Source of the DNA: an uncultured Bacteroidales bacterium
Lineage (GTDB): Bacteria > Bacteroidota > Bacteroidia > Bacteroidales > P3
Reading direction: 5' to 3'
Assembly (NCBI GenBank): GCA_946406015.1
Contig: CAMJJD010000007.1
Location: 1-59,835 of the forward strand
Length of the DNA: 59,835 nt
Position 1 is the stretch's first letter; every line of letters starts with the position of its first letter. Shown here in pieces: positions 34,551-43,301 of this stretch. The position numbers were made by a program, and so were the translations under genes. A model generated the notes under the pieces. It was not told the DNA's origin. It did no database searches and worked only from the letters and a program-made list of their open reading frames with translations.

Positions 34551-35800
34551 ATCTTATTGATGAGATAAAGAGGCTGGCGCATGCGCAGCGTGACGAGGTG
34601 ATAGAGTGGCGCCGCTGGATGCACCGCCACCCCGAGTTGAGCCAGGAAGAGTATGGCACGATGGAGTTCGTGGCCGAACGGCTGCGCTCCTTCGGCCTCG
34701 AACCTCGCACCGGTATCGGCCGCACGGGCTGTATGGCCATGTTGGAGGGGGGAGAGTCGAAAAGTCAAAAAGTCAAAGAGTCGAAGAGTCAAAAAGCCGG
34801 AGGGCGGAGGTACACGGTGGCGCTCAGGGCCGACTATGACGCGCTGCCCATCACGGAGTGCACCGGTCTGCCTTTCGCCTCCGAGAATCCGGGGGTGATG
34901 CATGCCTGCGGTCACGACATGCACACGTGCTCGCTGCTGGGCGCCGCCAAGATACTTTGCCAACTGCGCGACCGGCTGGCTGGCGACGTGATGTTCATCT
35001 TCGAGCCTTCGGAGGAGAAGTATCCGGGGGGGGCGCGGATGATGATGGAGGACGGCCTGTTCGACGAGGTGCTGCCGGACGAGATCTACGCTTTCCACTG
35101 CCTGCCGGAGATGGACTGCGGGCGAGTGGGTATGCGCAAGGGGCGCTATATGGCGTCGACGGACGAGCTGTACTGGACGGTGAAGGGGAGGGGCGGCCAC
35201 GGTGCCACGCCGCACCTGAGCGTGGACCCCATCGTGGTGGCGAGCCATATCGTCATCGCGCTGCAGCAGGTGGTGAGCCGCAACGCGGCGCCGATGATGC
35301 CGACGGTGCTGACGGTGGGCAAGATACAGGAGCAGGGTGGGCGCACGAACATCATCCCGGACACGGTGAAGATGGAGGGCATCATCCGCACGTTCGACCC
35401 AGAGTGGCGCCTGGAGGCGCACGAGCGGATAAGGAGGATCAGCACGGGTGTGGCCGAAGCCATGGGTGCCGAGTGCGACCTGTTTATCGACTACGGCTAC
35501 CCGGCGGTGATCAACGACGAGGCCTGTACCCAGCAGGTGCACGACAATGCCTGCGCCTACCTTGGGGAGGAGAACGTGGAGTGGCTCGACCTGCGCATGA
35601 CGTCCGAGGACTTCTCGTTCTACCAGCAGCGGATCCCGTCGTGCTATTTCCGCATCGGCATCCACGAGCCGGGCACGCCGTTCAGCAACCTGCACCGTGC
35701 GAACCTGATTGTCGACGAGCGGAGCCTGGAGCTGGCCAACGGGCTGATCGCCTACAACGCGATGATGGCGTTGGAGAAGAGGATCAAGAATGAAGAATGA
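34547..35800 (+). CDS. M20 family amidohydrolase with a repeat-derived insert
   Basis: A 417-residue zinc hydrolase of the M20D group (hippurate or N-acyl-amino acid hydrolase-like). The metal motif ACGHDMHT lies near residue 120, FEPSEEKYPGGA near 153, and the dimerisation domain starts at KGRGGHGATPH. Normal family members read GxxAxxEG followed by about five residues and then VALRADxDALP. Here residues about 68-85 are ESKSQKVKESKSQK, encoded by a GAGTCAAA octamer array. It starts in the ATGA overlap with fprA. Confidence 0.87.
   Translation: MNLIDEIKRLAHAQRDEVIEWRRWMHRHPELSQEEYGTMEFVAERLRSFGLEPRTGIGRTGCMAMLEGGESKSQKVKESKSQKAGGRRYTVALRADYDALPITECTGLPFASENPGVMHACGHDMHTCSLLGAAKILCQLRDRLAGDVMFIFEPSEEKYPGGARMMMEDGLFDEVLPDEIYAFHCLPEMDCGRVGMRKGRYMASTDELYWTVKGRGGHGATPHLSVDPIVVASHIVIALQQVVSRNAAPMMPTVLTVGKIQEQGGRTNIIPDTVKMEGIIRTFDPEWRLEAHERIRRISTGVAEAMGAECDLFIDYGYPAVINDEACTQQVHDNACAYLGEENVEWLDLRMTSEDFSFYQQRIPSCYFRIGIHEPGTPFSNLHRANLIVDERSLELANGLIAYNAMMALEKRIKNEE
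34748..34796 (+). repeat. GAGTCAAA octamer array inside the amidohydrolase gene
   Basis: The units read GAGTCGAA, AAGTCAAA, AAGTCAAA, GAGTCGAA, GAGTCAAA, AAG, with an 8-bp period. They give the 8-residue-period peptide ESKSQKVK. The same words in the opposite orientation fill the intergenic block at 4365-4425. Confidence 0.85.
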
Positions 35801-35945
35801 AGAATGAAGAATGTAGAATGAAGAATGAAGAATGTAGAATGAAGAATGAAGAATGTAGAATGAAGAATGAAAAGTGAGTCAGAGACTCAGAGACTCGGAG
35901 ACTCAGAGACTTGGAAACTCGGAGACTCGGCAACCTCGGTTACAT
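35797..35945. repeat. GAATGAA heptamer array followed by AGACTCGG octamer array
   Basis: From the amidohydrolase stop to 35868 the sequence is about ten heptamers GAATGAA or GAATGTA in a higher-order pattern of three (two GAATGAA, one GAATGTA). From 35875 to 35930 it is octamers AGACTCAG or AGACTCGG. No other content is seen before the next ATG at 35951. Confidence 0.9.
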
Positions 35946-35950
35946 TCAAA

Positions 35951-37204
35951 ATGAGAAAAGAGAAAATAACACTTTTGGTCGCATTGGTTTTCCTCCCTTG
36001 GGTCGCCACCAGTCTCCGTGCCCAGGAGTCGAAACATGTGCTTTTCGTGGGCAACAGCTACACGGAGGTGAACAACCTGCCCCGCATGGTGGGCGACGTG
36101 GCTGCCTCGATGGGCGACGTGCTTACCTATGGTTCCCACACGCCGGGAGGATGCACTTTCCAGCAGCACTGCAGCAACGAGTCGATGCAGCTCATCCGGC
36201 AGGGAGGGTGGGACGCGGTGGTGCTGCAGGAGCAGAGCCAGTACCCCTCTTTCCCCGACAGTCAGGTGGCGGCCGAGGTGTTGCCCTACGCGCGACGGCT
36301 GGTCGACAGCATCTACGCCCACGGCTGGTGCAGCGAGCCTATGTTCTACATGACCTGGGGCCGTCGCGACGGCGACAGCTACAACGCGCGGTTCTTCCCA
36401 CCGCTGGCCAGCTACGAGGGGATGGACAGTCTGCTCTGTGCACGCTACATGCAGATGGGCGCAGCGAACGACGCCAGCGTGTGCCCCGTGGGGCGAGTGT
36501 GGCGCTACCTGCGTCGTAACCATCCCGACCTCGAACTATACCAGTCGGACGGCAGCCACCCCTCGGTGGCCGGCACGTACGCCGCGGCCTGCTCGTTCTA
36601 CACGATGCTTTTCGGCCGTAATCCTGTGGACATCAGCTACCGTCCCGATGCGCTGACAGCGGCAGAGGCGCAGACGATACGGCAAGCGGTGGGCACCGTG
36701 GTCTATGATTCCCTGTCTGCATGGCAACGACGCCGGCCCGCGCTGCAGGTGACGGAGATCGACACGCCGCAGTACATGGGGTGCGCGTTTGCCGTGGAGA
36801 GTGAACGTTGCGACACGGTCCGCTGCTCCTGGGGCGACGGCAGCGACACGCTATTTGTCGGGGGACAGCACGTGTCCGCCTGCCATACCTATGCCACCCC
36901 CGGGAGCTACACCGTCACCTTCACTGCCAGCCGCCATTGTCTCGACAGCGTCGTGGTCGTCACCTCCTTTGTCGATCAGGAGGGCATCGCCGACCTAGAA
37001 CCTCCGACCTGCGGCCTCCATGTCCACCCCAACCCCGCCATCGACAAGGTTCATGTGGGAGAGCAGGCCGAACTGGTACTCTATTCCCTCGCCGGGCGGC
37101 TGCTGCGTCGCTGTCATGCCGACAGCCTGCCGCTCGAGGGTCTAGCCTCCGGAGGCTATCTCCTCACTGTCGACGGCGAGCCCGTTATCATCATCAAACG
37201 CTAA
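35951..37204 (+). CDS. Secreted SGNH-hydrolase-like protein with T9SS type A signal
   Basis: A 417-residue exported protein. The signal peptide ends in SLRAQ. VLFVGNSYTEVN (about 29-40) resembles block I of SGNH hydrolases and SDGSHPS (near 200) the catalytic Asp-x-x-His block. A PKD-like fold follows, ending TPGSYTVTFTA (about 318-328). The last 70 residues (LHVHPNPAIDKV to VIIIKR) are a T9SS type A sorting domain. Possible action is carbohydrate ester hydrolysis at the cell surface. A single CCTCCGACCT stretch at about 37009-37018, in the linker before the signal, resembles the heptamer words. Confidence 0.8.
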   Translation: MRKEKITLLVALVFLPWVATSLRAQESKHVLFVGNSYTEVNNLPRMVGDVAASMGDVLTYGSHTPGGCTFQQHCSNESMQLIRQGGWDAVVLQEQSQYPSFPDSQVAAEVLPYARRLVDSIYAHGWCSEPMFYMTWGRRDGDSYNARFFPPLASYEGMDSLLCARYMQMGAANDASVCPVGRVWRYLRRNHPDLELYQSDGSHPSVAGTYAAACSFYTMLFGRNPVDISYRPDALTAAEAQTIRQAVGTVVYDSLSAWQRRRPALQVTEIDTPQYMGCAFAVESERCDTVRCSWGDGSDTLFVGGQHVSACHTYATPGSYTVTFTASRHCLDSVVVVTSFVDQEGIADLEPPTCGLHVHPNPAIDKVHVGEQAELVLYSLAGRLLRRCHADSLPLEGLASGGYLLTVDGEPVIIIKR

Positions 37205-37216
37205 CCTCTGTATCGA

Positions 37217-38620
37217 ATGGACAATACCAAAGCTCTCGAAACCCAGCCCGTAGGCAAACTACTCTGGCAGTATGCCCTGCCGGCGGTCGTCACCCAGGTG
37301 GTGGCGTCGGTCTACAATATCGTGGACCGCGTGTTCCTAGGTCAGTATGTCGGCGCGCTGGCCATTGCGGGGCTGGCCATCACACTGCCCCTGATGAACA
37401 TCATCCATGCCCTGGGGTCGCTGGTGGGTGTGGGGGCCTCGAGCCGCATGAGCATCGTGTTGGGCCGCAAGGATGTGCGGTGGGCCGAGAAGATACTGGG
37501 CAACAGTATGCTGCTGACCTTCTTTTTCGGTGTGCTCTTCGTTACGGGAGGTTATCTCTTCATGGACCGCATACTTGAACTTTTCGGTGCATCACACGAC
37601 ACGATTGGCTACGCACGCGAGTATATGCGTATCGTCCTGCCCGGCATGTTTTTCACTACCATGACCTTCAATCTCACAGGCCTCATCCGAGCCAGCGGCT
37701 ACCCGACGAAGAGCATGTGGATTATGGCCGGCGGCGCCATCCTGAACATCTTCCTCGATGCCCTCTTCATCATGGTGCTGGGCTGGGGCATCGCTGGGGC
37801 CGCCACTGCCACCACCATCTCTATGTTCTCTACTGCCGTGGTGGCTGTGCTCCATTTCGTGAACCCCCATAGTTTCATCCGCTTCAAGCGTCACGCTTGG
37901 GCTCCCAAGCTCTACATCTTCCGCAACGTGCTGCTCATCGGCATGAGCCCGTTCCTGATGAACTTCGCCGCCTCGTTTGTGGTGGCGCTGCTCAACCGGC
38001 AGCTCATCCGCTACGGCGGAGACCTCGCCGTGGGTGCCTACGGCATTGTCAACACCTATTGCTCGTTCCTTGTCATGCTTATGCTGGGCATCTGCCAAGG
38101 AATGCAACCCATCGCGGGCTACAATTATGGCGCCGGCCACAACCACCGTCTGCGCGATGTCTTTGTGCTCACGCAAAAATGGACCATCGGCTCCGGAGTG
38201 CTGGGGGCGCTACTGGCAATGCTGCTGCCGCGACTTATCCTCCGCGCCTTCACCGACAGCGTCGACTTGCTCGATATCGGTATCCCCGCCATGCGCTACC
38301 TCAACGTGATGATGCCGCTCATCGCCTTCACCATAGCCAACTCGCAGTTCTTCCAGAGCATCGACAAGCCGTGGATAGCCATTGCCACCAGCCTCTCGCG
38401 CCAGGTGCTGTTCCTCATACCGCTGATGTTCGTCATTCCCGCCGTCCGCGTGTCGATGGGAGGTGACGGCCTCACGGGGTTGTGGATGACCTGCACGGTG
38501 TGTGACGTGCTGGGCGCCCTGTTGGCGGCAGGGTTGCTGCTCACGCAGCTCAAGGTGTTCCATCCAGGCTATGTGCCACCTCTGCGCAAGCCTCGGAAGG
38601 AGCTTGGCCCCAAGGAGTGA
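37217..38620 (+). CDS. MATE family efflux transporter
   Basis: A 467-residue inner-membrane protein with twelve predicted helices. The N-terminus (LLWQYALPAVVTQVVASVYN, then DRVFLG) and the GMQPIAGYNYGA motif in the second half are typical of MATE (NorM/DinF) drug/sodium or drug/proton antiporters. It starts 12 bp after the T9SS protein and is probably on the same transcript. The substrate is unknown. Confidence 0.92.
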   Translation: MDNTKALETQPVGKLLWQYALPAVVTQVVASVYNIVDRVFLGQYVGALAIAGLAITLPLMNIIHALGSLVGVGASSRMSIVLGRKDVRWAEKILGNSMLLTFFFGVLFVTGGYLFMDRILELFGASHDTIGYAREYMRIVLPGMFFTTMTFNLTGLIRASGYPTKSMWIMAGGAILNIFLDALFIMVLGWGIAGAATATTISMFSTAVVAVLHFVNPHSFIRFKRHAWAPKLYIFRNVLLIGMSPFLMNFAASFVVALLNRQLIRYGGDLAVGAYGIVNTYCSFLVMLMLGICQGMQPIAGYNYGAGHNHRLRDVFVLTQKWTIGSGVLGALLAMLLPRLILRAFTDSVDLLDIGIPAMRYLNVMMPLIAFTIANSQFFQSIDKPWIAIATSLSRQVLFLIPLMFVIPAVRVSMGGDGLTGLWMTCTVCDVLGALLAAGLLLTQLKVFHPGYVPPLRKPRKELGPKE

Positions 38621-38913
38621 CCGCCGTCTTTCCGACCCTTGTTCTCCTGCTGTTCTTTTACTGTTCTTTTAGAAAAGTAAAAGAACAGAGGTTAATCGCT
38701 TGAAAAAGAGTGTGATATAAGTGCATGTCCTGTAGAAAGATATCTCGCTGGTTTACAGGATAATAACCGTCTGTTCTTCGGTTGTTCTTCGCTTTTTTCC
38801 GAAGAACAACCGAAGAAATGCCGAAGAAATGGCGTAGAAAACAGGAGGTTGGTTGTGTCGGTAAATATGGTTGTCTATACAATAAAAAAAGGAAAGCAGC
38901 GTTGTGAAAAGGT
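38621..38913. repeat. Gap before murB with two long perfect hairpins made of GTTCTT words
   Basis: No gene. Hairpin 1 has stem CTGTTCTTTTACT (38652-38664) and AGTAAAAGAACAG (38678-38690), 13 bp, with a 13-nt loop. Hairpin 2 has stem TTCTTCGGTTGTTCTTCG (38774-38791) pairing with 38800-38817, 18 bp perfect, with loop CTTTTTTC. Between them TCCTGTA (38728) and TACAGGA (38754) form a weaker pair. Both hairpins are built from short GTTCTT-containing words repeated in both orientations. Confidence 0.85.
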
Positions 38914-40008
38914 ATGGAGATTTATGACAACTATTCCCTCAAGGGGCTCAACACCTTCGGTATCGACGTGAAGGCAAGGAGGGTGGCGTACCTGCAGGGC
39001 AGCACCCTCGACGAGCCGTTCCGCTTCCGGCGCGACGTGGAGGCGTTGCTGAAAGGCGACTACCTCCGGCATCCCTATATGCTTATCGGCGAAGGCAGCA
39101 ACATGGTGTTCACCAAGGACTATGAAGGCACCGTCATCAAGGTGGGCGAAACAGCCTTCCACGGGGGTGATGATAACAACTATAAGTATCTAACCGTGGG
39201 TGCGCGGATGCTCACCGACGAGGTGGTGCGTCTCAGCGTGGGCTACAAGTATTACGGCATGGAGAACCTCTCTGCCATTCCCGGCACCATCGGCGCCGCA
39301 GTGGTGCAGAATGTGGGCGCCTACGGTGTGGAACTGAAAGACTTGGTGGAGACGGTCGAAGCCGTCGACCTACAGAGCGGCGAGTGGCGTGAGTTCACCT
39401 GCGAGGAGTGCACCTTCGGCTACCGCACGTCGCTCTTCAAAGAGGTCGAAGAGACGAAGAGTCGAAGAGAGAAAGAGTCGGAGAACACATTCAATTTTCA
39501 ACTTTCAACTTACAACTCCCGGCCGCGCTGGCTGATATGGCGTGTGAAGCTGCGCTTCGCCAAAGAGTTTCGTCCTGTACTCACCTATAAGGCGCTGGCT
39601 GACGAGCTGCAACGGCGTGGCATCGACGAGCCGTCGCAGCAGCAGGTGCGCGACGTGGTCACCGAGTTGCGGTGGAGCAAGCTTCCAAGGCCCGAGGAGC
39701 ACGGCTCGGCGGGCAGCTTCTTTAAAAACCCCGTGGTCGACGAGGCTACGGCAGCGGCTTTGAAGGCGGAATACCCCGATATGCCTCTCTATCCCGGCAA
39801 CAAGCTCTCGGCCGGCTGGCTGATAGACCAGTGCGGCTGGAAGGGCAAGACAATGGGCAGGGCGGGCGTGTGGCCCAAGCAGGCCTTGGTGCTCTACAAT
39901 GCCGGTGGTTGCACCGGTGCCGAGGTGGCGGCCCTCGCCAAGGCCATCCGGCAAGACGTGAAACACAAGTTCGGCGTCGCCCTCGACCCCGAAGCAATAA
40001 TCATATAA
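38914..40008 (+). CDS. murB: UDP-N-acetylenolpyruvoylglucosamine reductase MurB
   Basis: A 364-residue FAD enzyme that reduces UDP-GlcNAc-enolpyruvate to UDP-MurNAc in peptidoglycan synthesis. GEGSNMVFTKDY, GAAVVQNVGAYG (FAD domain) and GSAGSFFKNPVV are diagnostic of the type I enzyme. Residues about 176-203 (EETKSRREKESEN, then TFNFQLSTYNSRP) are not expected. They lie between FGYRTSLFKE and RWLIWRVKLRF, where Escherichia coli has only a few residues, and are encoded by octamer and heptamer arrays at 39439-39519. Confidence 0.94.
   Translation: MEIYDNYSLKGLNTFGIDVKARRVAYLQGSTLDEPFRFRRDVEALLKGDYLRHPYMLIGEGSNMVFTKDYEGTVIKVGETAFHGGDDNNYKYLTVGARMLTDEVVRLSVGYKYYGMENLSAIPGTIGAAVVQNVGAYGVELKDLVETVEAVDLQSGEWREFTCEECTFGYRTSLFKEVEETKSRREKESENTFNFQLSTYNSRPRWLIWRVKLRFAKEFRPVLTYKALADELQRRGIDEPSQQQVRDVVTELRWSKLPRPEEHGSAGSFFKNPVVDEATAAALKAEYPDMPLYPGNKLSAGWLIDQCGWKGKTMGRAGVWPKQALVLYNAGGCTGAEVAALAKAIRQDVKHKFGVALDPEAIII
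39439..39519 (+). repeat. Octamer plus TTTCAAC heptamer array inside murB
   Basis: GAGACGAA, GAGTCGAA, GAGAGAAA, GAGTCGGA units are followed by TTCAATT, TTCAACT, TTCAACT, TACAACT units. Together they add about 27 codons in frame. The heptamer part gives FNFQLSTYN, almost the same peptide as the insert in mfd. Confidence 0.88.
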
Positions 40009-40020
40009 CAATACCAACAA

Positions 40021-40629
40021 ATGGAAAAAGCAGAGAAGTTTTGGCAGTGGTTTCAAGACCACAACGAGCAGTTGATAGCCCTGGGCGACCTTGCTGACAA
40101 GGAGCGTGAAGAGTTGCTGAAGGCGTTGCAGTATCAGCTCACCAAGTATTGCGACGGACTGACCTATGAGATGGGCGACCCCACGGCCGACGGCCGCTCA
40201 CTGACCTTCACCGCCGAGGGCGACACCGACCTCTTCCGCTATGTGGTGGAGCTGGTCGACGCAGCCCCCGACCTCGACTGGTGGCAGTTCGTGGCCTTCA
40301 AGCAGCCTCTGGGTACCGACCTCAAGGTGCGTTTCGACAAGATGCTCTTCGAGACCAGGAAGATGTACTTCCAGCAGCTGGAATGCGAGGAGGAACCCGA
40401 GATGTTGGGTCTGCGCATTGCCGTCGAGGATGGCCAGCGCGAGGACGAAGACTTCCAGGTGGGCGTCTATGTCACGCTGGAGGCCCTGATGGGTGAGTTC
40501 GACTGCGCCACTCTCATCGGCTACATGGAGACCGTGCCGGTGCCCGAGGAACCTTTCAAGTCGGGTTTCCAGCCGCTGGACGACCTGCCCAAGTTTGTCG
40601 AGTGGTTCAAGGCCAAACGCGACGAGTAA
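40021..40629 (+). CDS. Hypothetical acidic protein
   Basis: A 202-residue soluble protein starting 12 bp after murB. It is rich in Glu and Asp and Trp-containing segments (FWQWFQDHNEQ near the N-terminus, LDWWQFVAFKQP mid-protein, PKFVEWFKAKRDE at the C-terminus). No signal peptide. I do not recognise a named family. Such proteins often accompany housekeeping genes in Bacteroidota without known function. Confidence 0.7.
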   Translation: MEKAEKFWQWFQDHNEQLIALGDLADKEREELLKALQYQLTKYCDGLTYEMGDPTADGRSLTFTAEGDTDLFRYVVELVDAAPDLDWWQFVAFKQPLGTDLKVRFDKMLFETRKMYFQQLECEEEPEMLGLRIAVEDGQREDEDFQVGVYVTLEALMGEFDCATLIGYMETVPVPEEPFKSGFQPLDDLPKFVEWFKAKRDE

Positions 40630-40686
40630 GCAACTATGCCCTCCTCGCCAGTGCCCTTGATGCCAATCGATAAAATGTTAGACATT

Positions 40687-41808
40687 ATGAAACCAATCAC
40701 TTTTGTTCTGCTGCTGCTTTCCGTTTTGACGGCGACCGCCTGCCACAAACCAGAACCGGCACCGCAGTCCGACGAACCTTTCATTGACAGTGTCTGTCTT
40801 TACCGTCCAGGCGACTACGGCTCGGCTAACTGGCGCATCCCAGCCATTCTCAGTCTCGACGACGGTAGCCTGCTGGCGGTCAACGACAAGCGCAAGTATA
40901 ACGAGAGCGACCTGCCAGAGGATATCGACATCGTCTACCGCCGCTCTACAGACCATGGTGATTCATGGAGCGAGCCACAGACCCTTATTGAAGGGCAGGG
41001 GAGGGGCAGAGGCTATGGAGACCCGGCTTTGGTGCAGTGCGCCAACGGCGACGTGCTTTGTCTCTTTGCCGGACATAACGGATACTTTGCCTCCACCGTC
41101 GCCGACCCCATCTGTATCTACATGTGCCGCTCGACCGACCGCGGGCGCACTTGGAGCGACACTGTCAACCTGACATCTGTGGTGTGGGACGCCACGTCGG
41201 GCTATCATGGAGCCTTCGTGGCATCGGGCAACGGTCTTCGCCTGCGGCGAGGCCCCCATGCCGGACGCATTCTCTTTGCGGCTGCCGTGCTTCGCAACGG
41301 ACAGAATGTCAGTGATAACTATGTTATCTTCAGCGACGACGATGGCCACACCTGGCAACGTTCGCAGCGAGCCTTCGCCGCCGGCGACGAAGCCAAGCTC
41401 ATCGAACTCACCGACGGTACGGTCCTCATCAGTGTGCGACGCAGCGGTGCTCGCGGCTACAACCGTTCCACCGACGGCGGCATGAACTGGGGTACACAGG
41501 GTACGTGGCCTGAGATGACCGTCAATGCCTGCAACGGCGAGATGTTGCGGCTGGACGACACTACCTTGCTGCACAGCATCCCCAACTCGATGCAGCGCGA
41601 GAACGTGAGTGTCTTCACCTCCAACGACGAGGGGCAATCATGGCACTCGCCTGTGTTGATGTGTGCCGGCCCTTCGGTCTATTCCTCCATGACCCTCCTC
41701 GACGACGGCACCATAGGCTTCTATGTCGAGAAGAACCCCTCTGGTGCCTGTGAGCTGTGGTACTACCGATTCAACCGCGAGTGGCTCGAGGGTAATCGAA
41801 GGAGGTGA
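40687..41808 (+). CDS. Sialidase-family (GH33-like) lipoprotein
   Basis: A 373-residue protein. A signal peptide with lipobox TATAC suggests a lipoprotein. NWRIPAI (near 40) holds the RIP motif arginine, and five Asp boxes are visible: STDHGDSW, STDRGRTW, SDDDGHTW, STDGGMNW and SNDEGQSW, the hallmark of the six-bladed sialidase propeller. It would release sialic acid from host glycans, as the GH20 enzyme in this window releases HexNAc. The ATG at 40687 is chosen for its signal peptide over ATGs at 40636, 40660 and 40675. Confidence 0.88.
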   Translation: MKPITFVLLLLSVLTATACHKPEPAPQSDEPFIDSVCLYRPGDYGSANWRIPAILSLDDGSLLAVNDKRKYNESDLPEDIDIVYRRSTDHGDSWSEPQTLIEGQGRGRGYGDPALVQCANGDVLCLFAGHNGYFASTVADPICIYMCRSTDRGRTWSDTVNLTSVVWDATSGYHGAFVASGNGLRLRRGPHAGRILFAAAVLRNGQNVSDNYVIFSDDDGHTWQRSQRAFAAGDEAKLIELTDGTVLISVRRSGARGYNRSTDGGMNWGTQGTWPEMTVNACNGEMLRLDDTTLLHSIPNSMQRENVSVFTSNDEGQSWHSPVLMCAGPSVYSSMTLLDDGTIGFYVEKNPSGACELWYYRFNREWLEGNRRR

Positions 41809-41885
41809 GGGGACGGGACGATAGGAAAAGGGGTGCGGTGGTTCAAACTTTTATACTTTTTATCTTTCAATCTTAAAAAAAGTTG

Positions 41886-41893
41886 TATCTTTG
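41886..41893 (+). promoter_or_regulatory. -7 element TATCTTTG before purA
   Basis: TATCTTTGCACCGC lies 65 nt before the purA ATG. The upstream box is not clear; the region before it is A/T-rich. Confidence 0.6.
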
Positions 41894-41958
41894 CACCGCA
41901 AAAGAAGTGGTCGGTAGCCAGTGGCTAGTGACTGTTTGTGATTGATAAAAGATAGAAA

Positions 41959-43257
41959 ATGACCAAGATAGATGTTCTTTTAGGACTCCAGTGGGGTGAC
42001 GAAGGCAAGGGCAAGATTGTCGACGTGCTTACTCCGAATTACGATGTTGTGGCCCGTTTCCAAGGTGGTCCCAATGCGGGGCATACGCTCGAGTTCAACG
42101 GCATGAAGCATGTGCTGCACATCATCCCCAGCGGCATCTTCCATCAGGAGAAAATCAACCTTATCGGCAACGGTGTGCTCATCGAGCCCCGCATCTTCCG
42201 CCAGGAGATTGAGGGTATTGCCGAGAAGGGTGTCGATGCCACAAAGAATCTGTACATCAGCAAGAAGGCGCACCTTATCCTGCCCAGTCACCGCATGATG
42301 GATGCTGCCAACGAGCAGGCCAAGGGCAACTCCAAGATCGGCTCCACGCTGAAGGGTATCGGCCCGGCCTACACCGACAAGATTGCCCGCAACGGGCTGC
42401 GGGTGGGCGACACGCTGGCGCCCGACTTCATCGAGCGTTACGGACAGCTGAAGCGTCAGCACCTGATGATGGCCCGCGCCATGGGCTTCGATGTCGACGC
42501 CTTCCGTATCGACGGTATGACGCTGGGCGAGTATGAGCAGCTGTGGATGGAGAGTCTGTCCACCCTCAAGCGCTTCTCCTTCGTCAACAGCGAGTATTTC
42601 ATCAACCGGTGCCTCAAGGAGGGCAGGCGCATCCTGGCCGAGGGCGCGCAGGCCATGATGCTCGACATCGACTTCGGCACCTATCCTTTCGTCACCAGCT
42701 CGAACACCATCACCGCCGGCGTATGCACCGGTCTGGGTGTGGCGCCGAGCACCATCGGCAAGGTGATGGGTATCACCAAGGCCTACTGCACCCGTGTCGG
42801 AGCCGGCCCCTTCCCGACGCAGCTCGACGACGAGACAGGCAGAAAACTCTGCGAACTTGGACACGAATACGGCGCCACCACCGGGCGTCCGCGCCGCTGC
42901 GGCTGGATTGATATCACGGCACTCCGCTACGCATGCATGGTCAACGGCGTCACCGAACTCTATGTCACCAAGCCCGACGTGATGAACGACTTCGACAGCG
43001 TCTGCATGTGCACCGCCTACGACATCGATGGCCACCGCACCGACGAGATCCCCTATGAGTATAACACCGCCGCCATCACGCCGGTGCTCACCACCTATGA
43101 GGGATGGAAGCAGAGCCTGCAGGGTATTGCCACCTACGACGCCCTGCCTGCACGGCTGAAGGAGTTCCTCGCCGCTATCGAACGCGAGACCGGTGTCCCC
43201 ATCGCCGCCGTGAGCATCAGCCCCGACCGCAAGGACGTGCTGTTCAAGGCGCAATAA
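41959..43257 (+). CDS. purA: Adenylosuccinate synthetase
   Basis: A 432-residue enzyme that joins IMP and aspartate with GTP in AMP synthesis. WGDEGKGKIVD (residues 11-21) is the GTP loop and active-site segment, GGPNAGHT (about 36-43) binds IMP, GIGPAYTDK lies near 135, GAGPFPT near 280, and TTGRPRRCGWID near 310. The length is usual. It has its own promoter and is followed 44 bp later by a secreted-protein gene. Confidence 0.96.
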   Translation: MTKIDVLLGLQWGDEGKGKIVDVLTPNYDVVARFQGGPNAGHTLEFNGMKHVLHIIPSGIFHQEKINLIGNGVLIEPRIFRQEIEGIAEKGVDATKNLYISKKAHLILPSHRMMDAANEQAKGNSKIGSTLKGIGPAYTDKIARNGLRVGDTLAPDFIERYGQLKRQHLMMARAMGFDVDAFRIDGMTLGEYEQLWMESLSTLKRFSFVNSEYFINRCLKEGRRILAEGAQAMMLDIDFGTYPFVTSSNTITAGVCTGLGVAPSTIGKVMGITKAYCTRVGAGPFPTQLDDETGRKLCELGHEYGATTGRPRRCGWIDITALRYACMVNGVTELYVTKPDVMNDFDSVCMCTAYDIDGHRTDEIPYEYNTAAITPVLTTYEGWKQSLQGIATYDALPARLKEFLAAIERETGVPIAAVSISPDRKDVLFKAQ

Positions 43258-43301
43258 AACGACAACAAGAGATACTTAATAGAAAAACAACACACACTGA
43301 T

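Noticed and set aside
38652-38690. Intrinsic terminator of the MATE gene
   Set aside because: The stem is AT-rich, long and lacks a following T tract; a repeat-derived hairpin fits better, though termination is not excluded.
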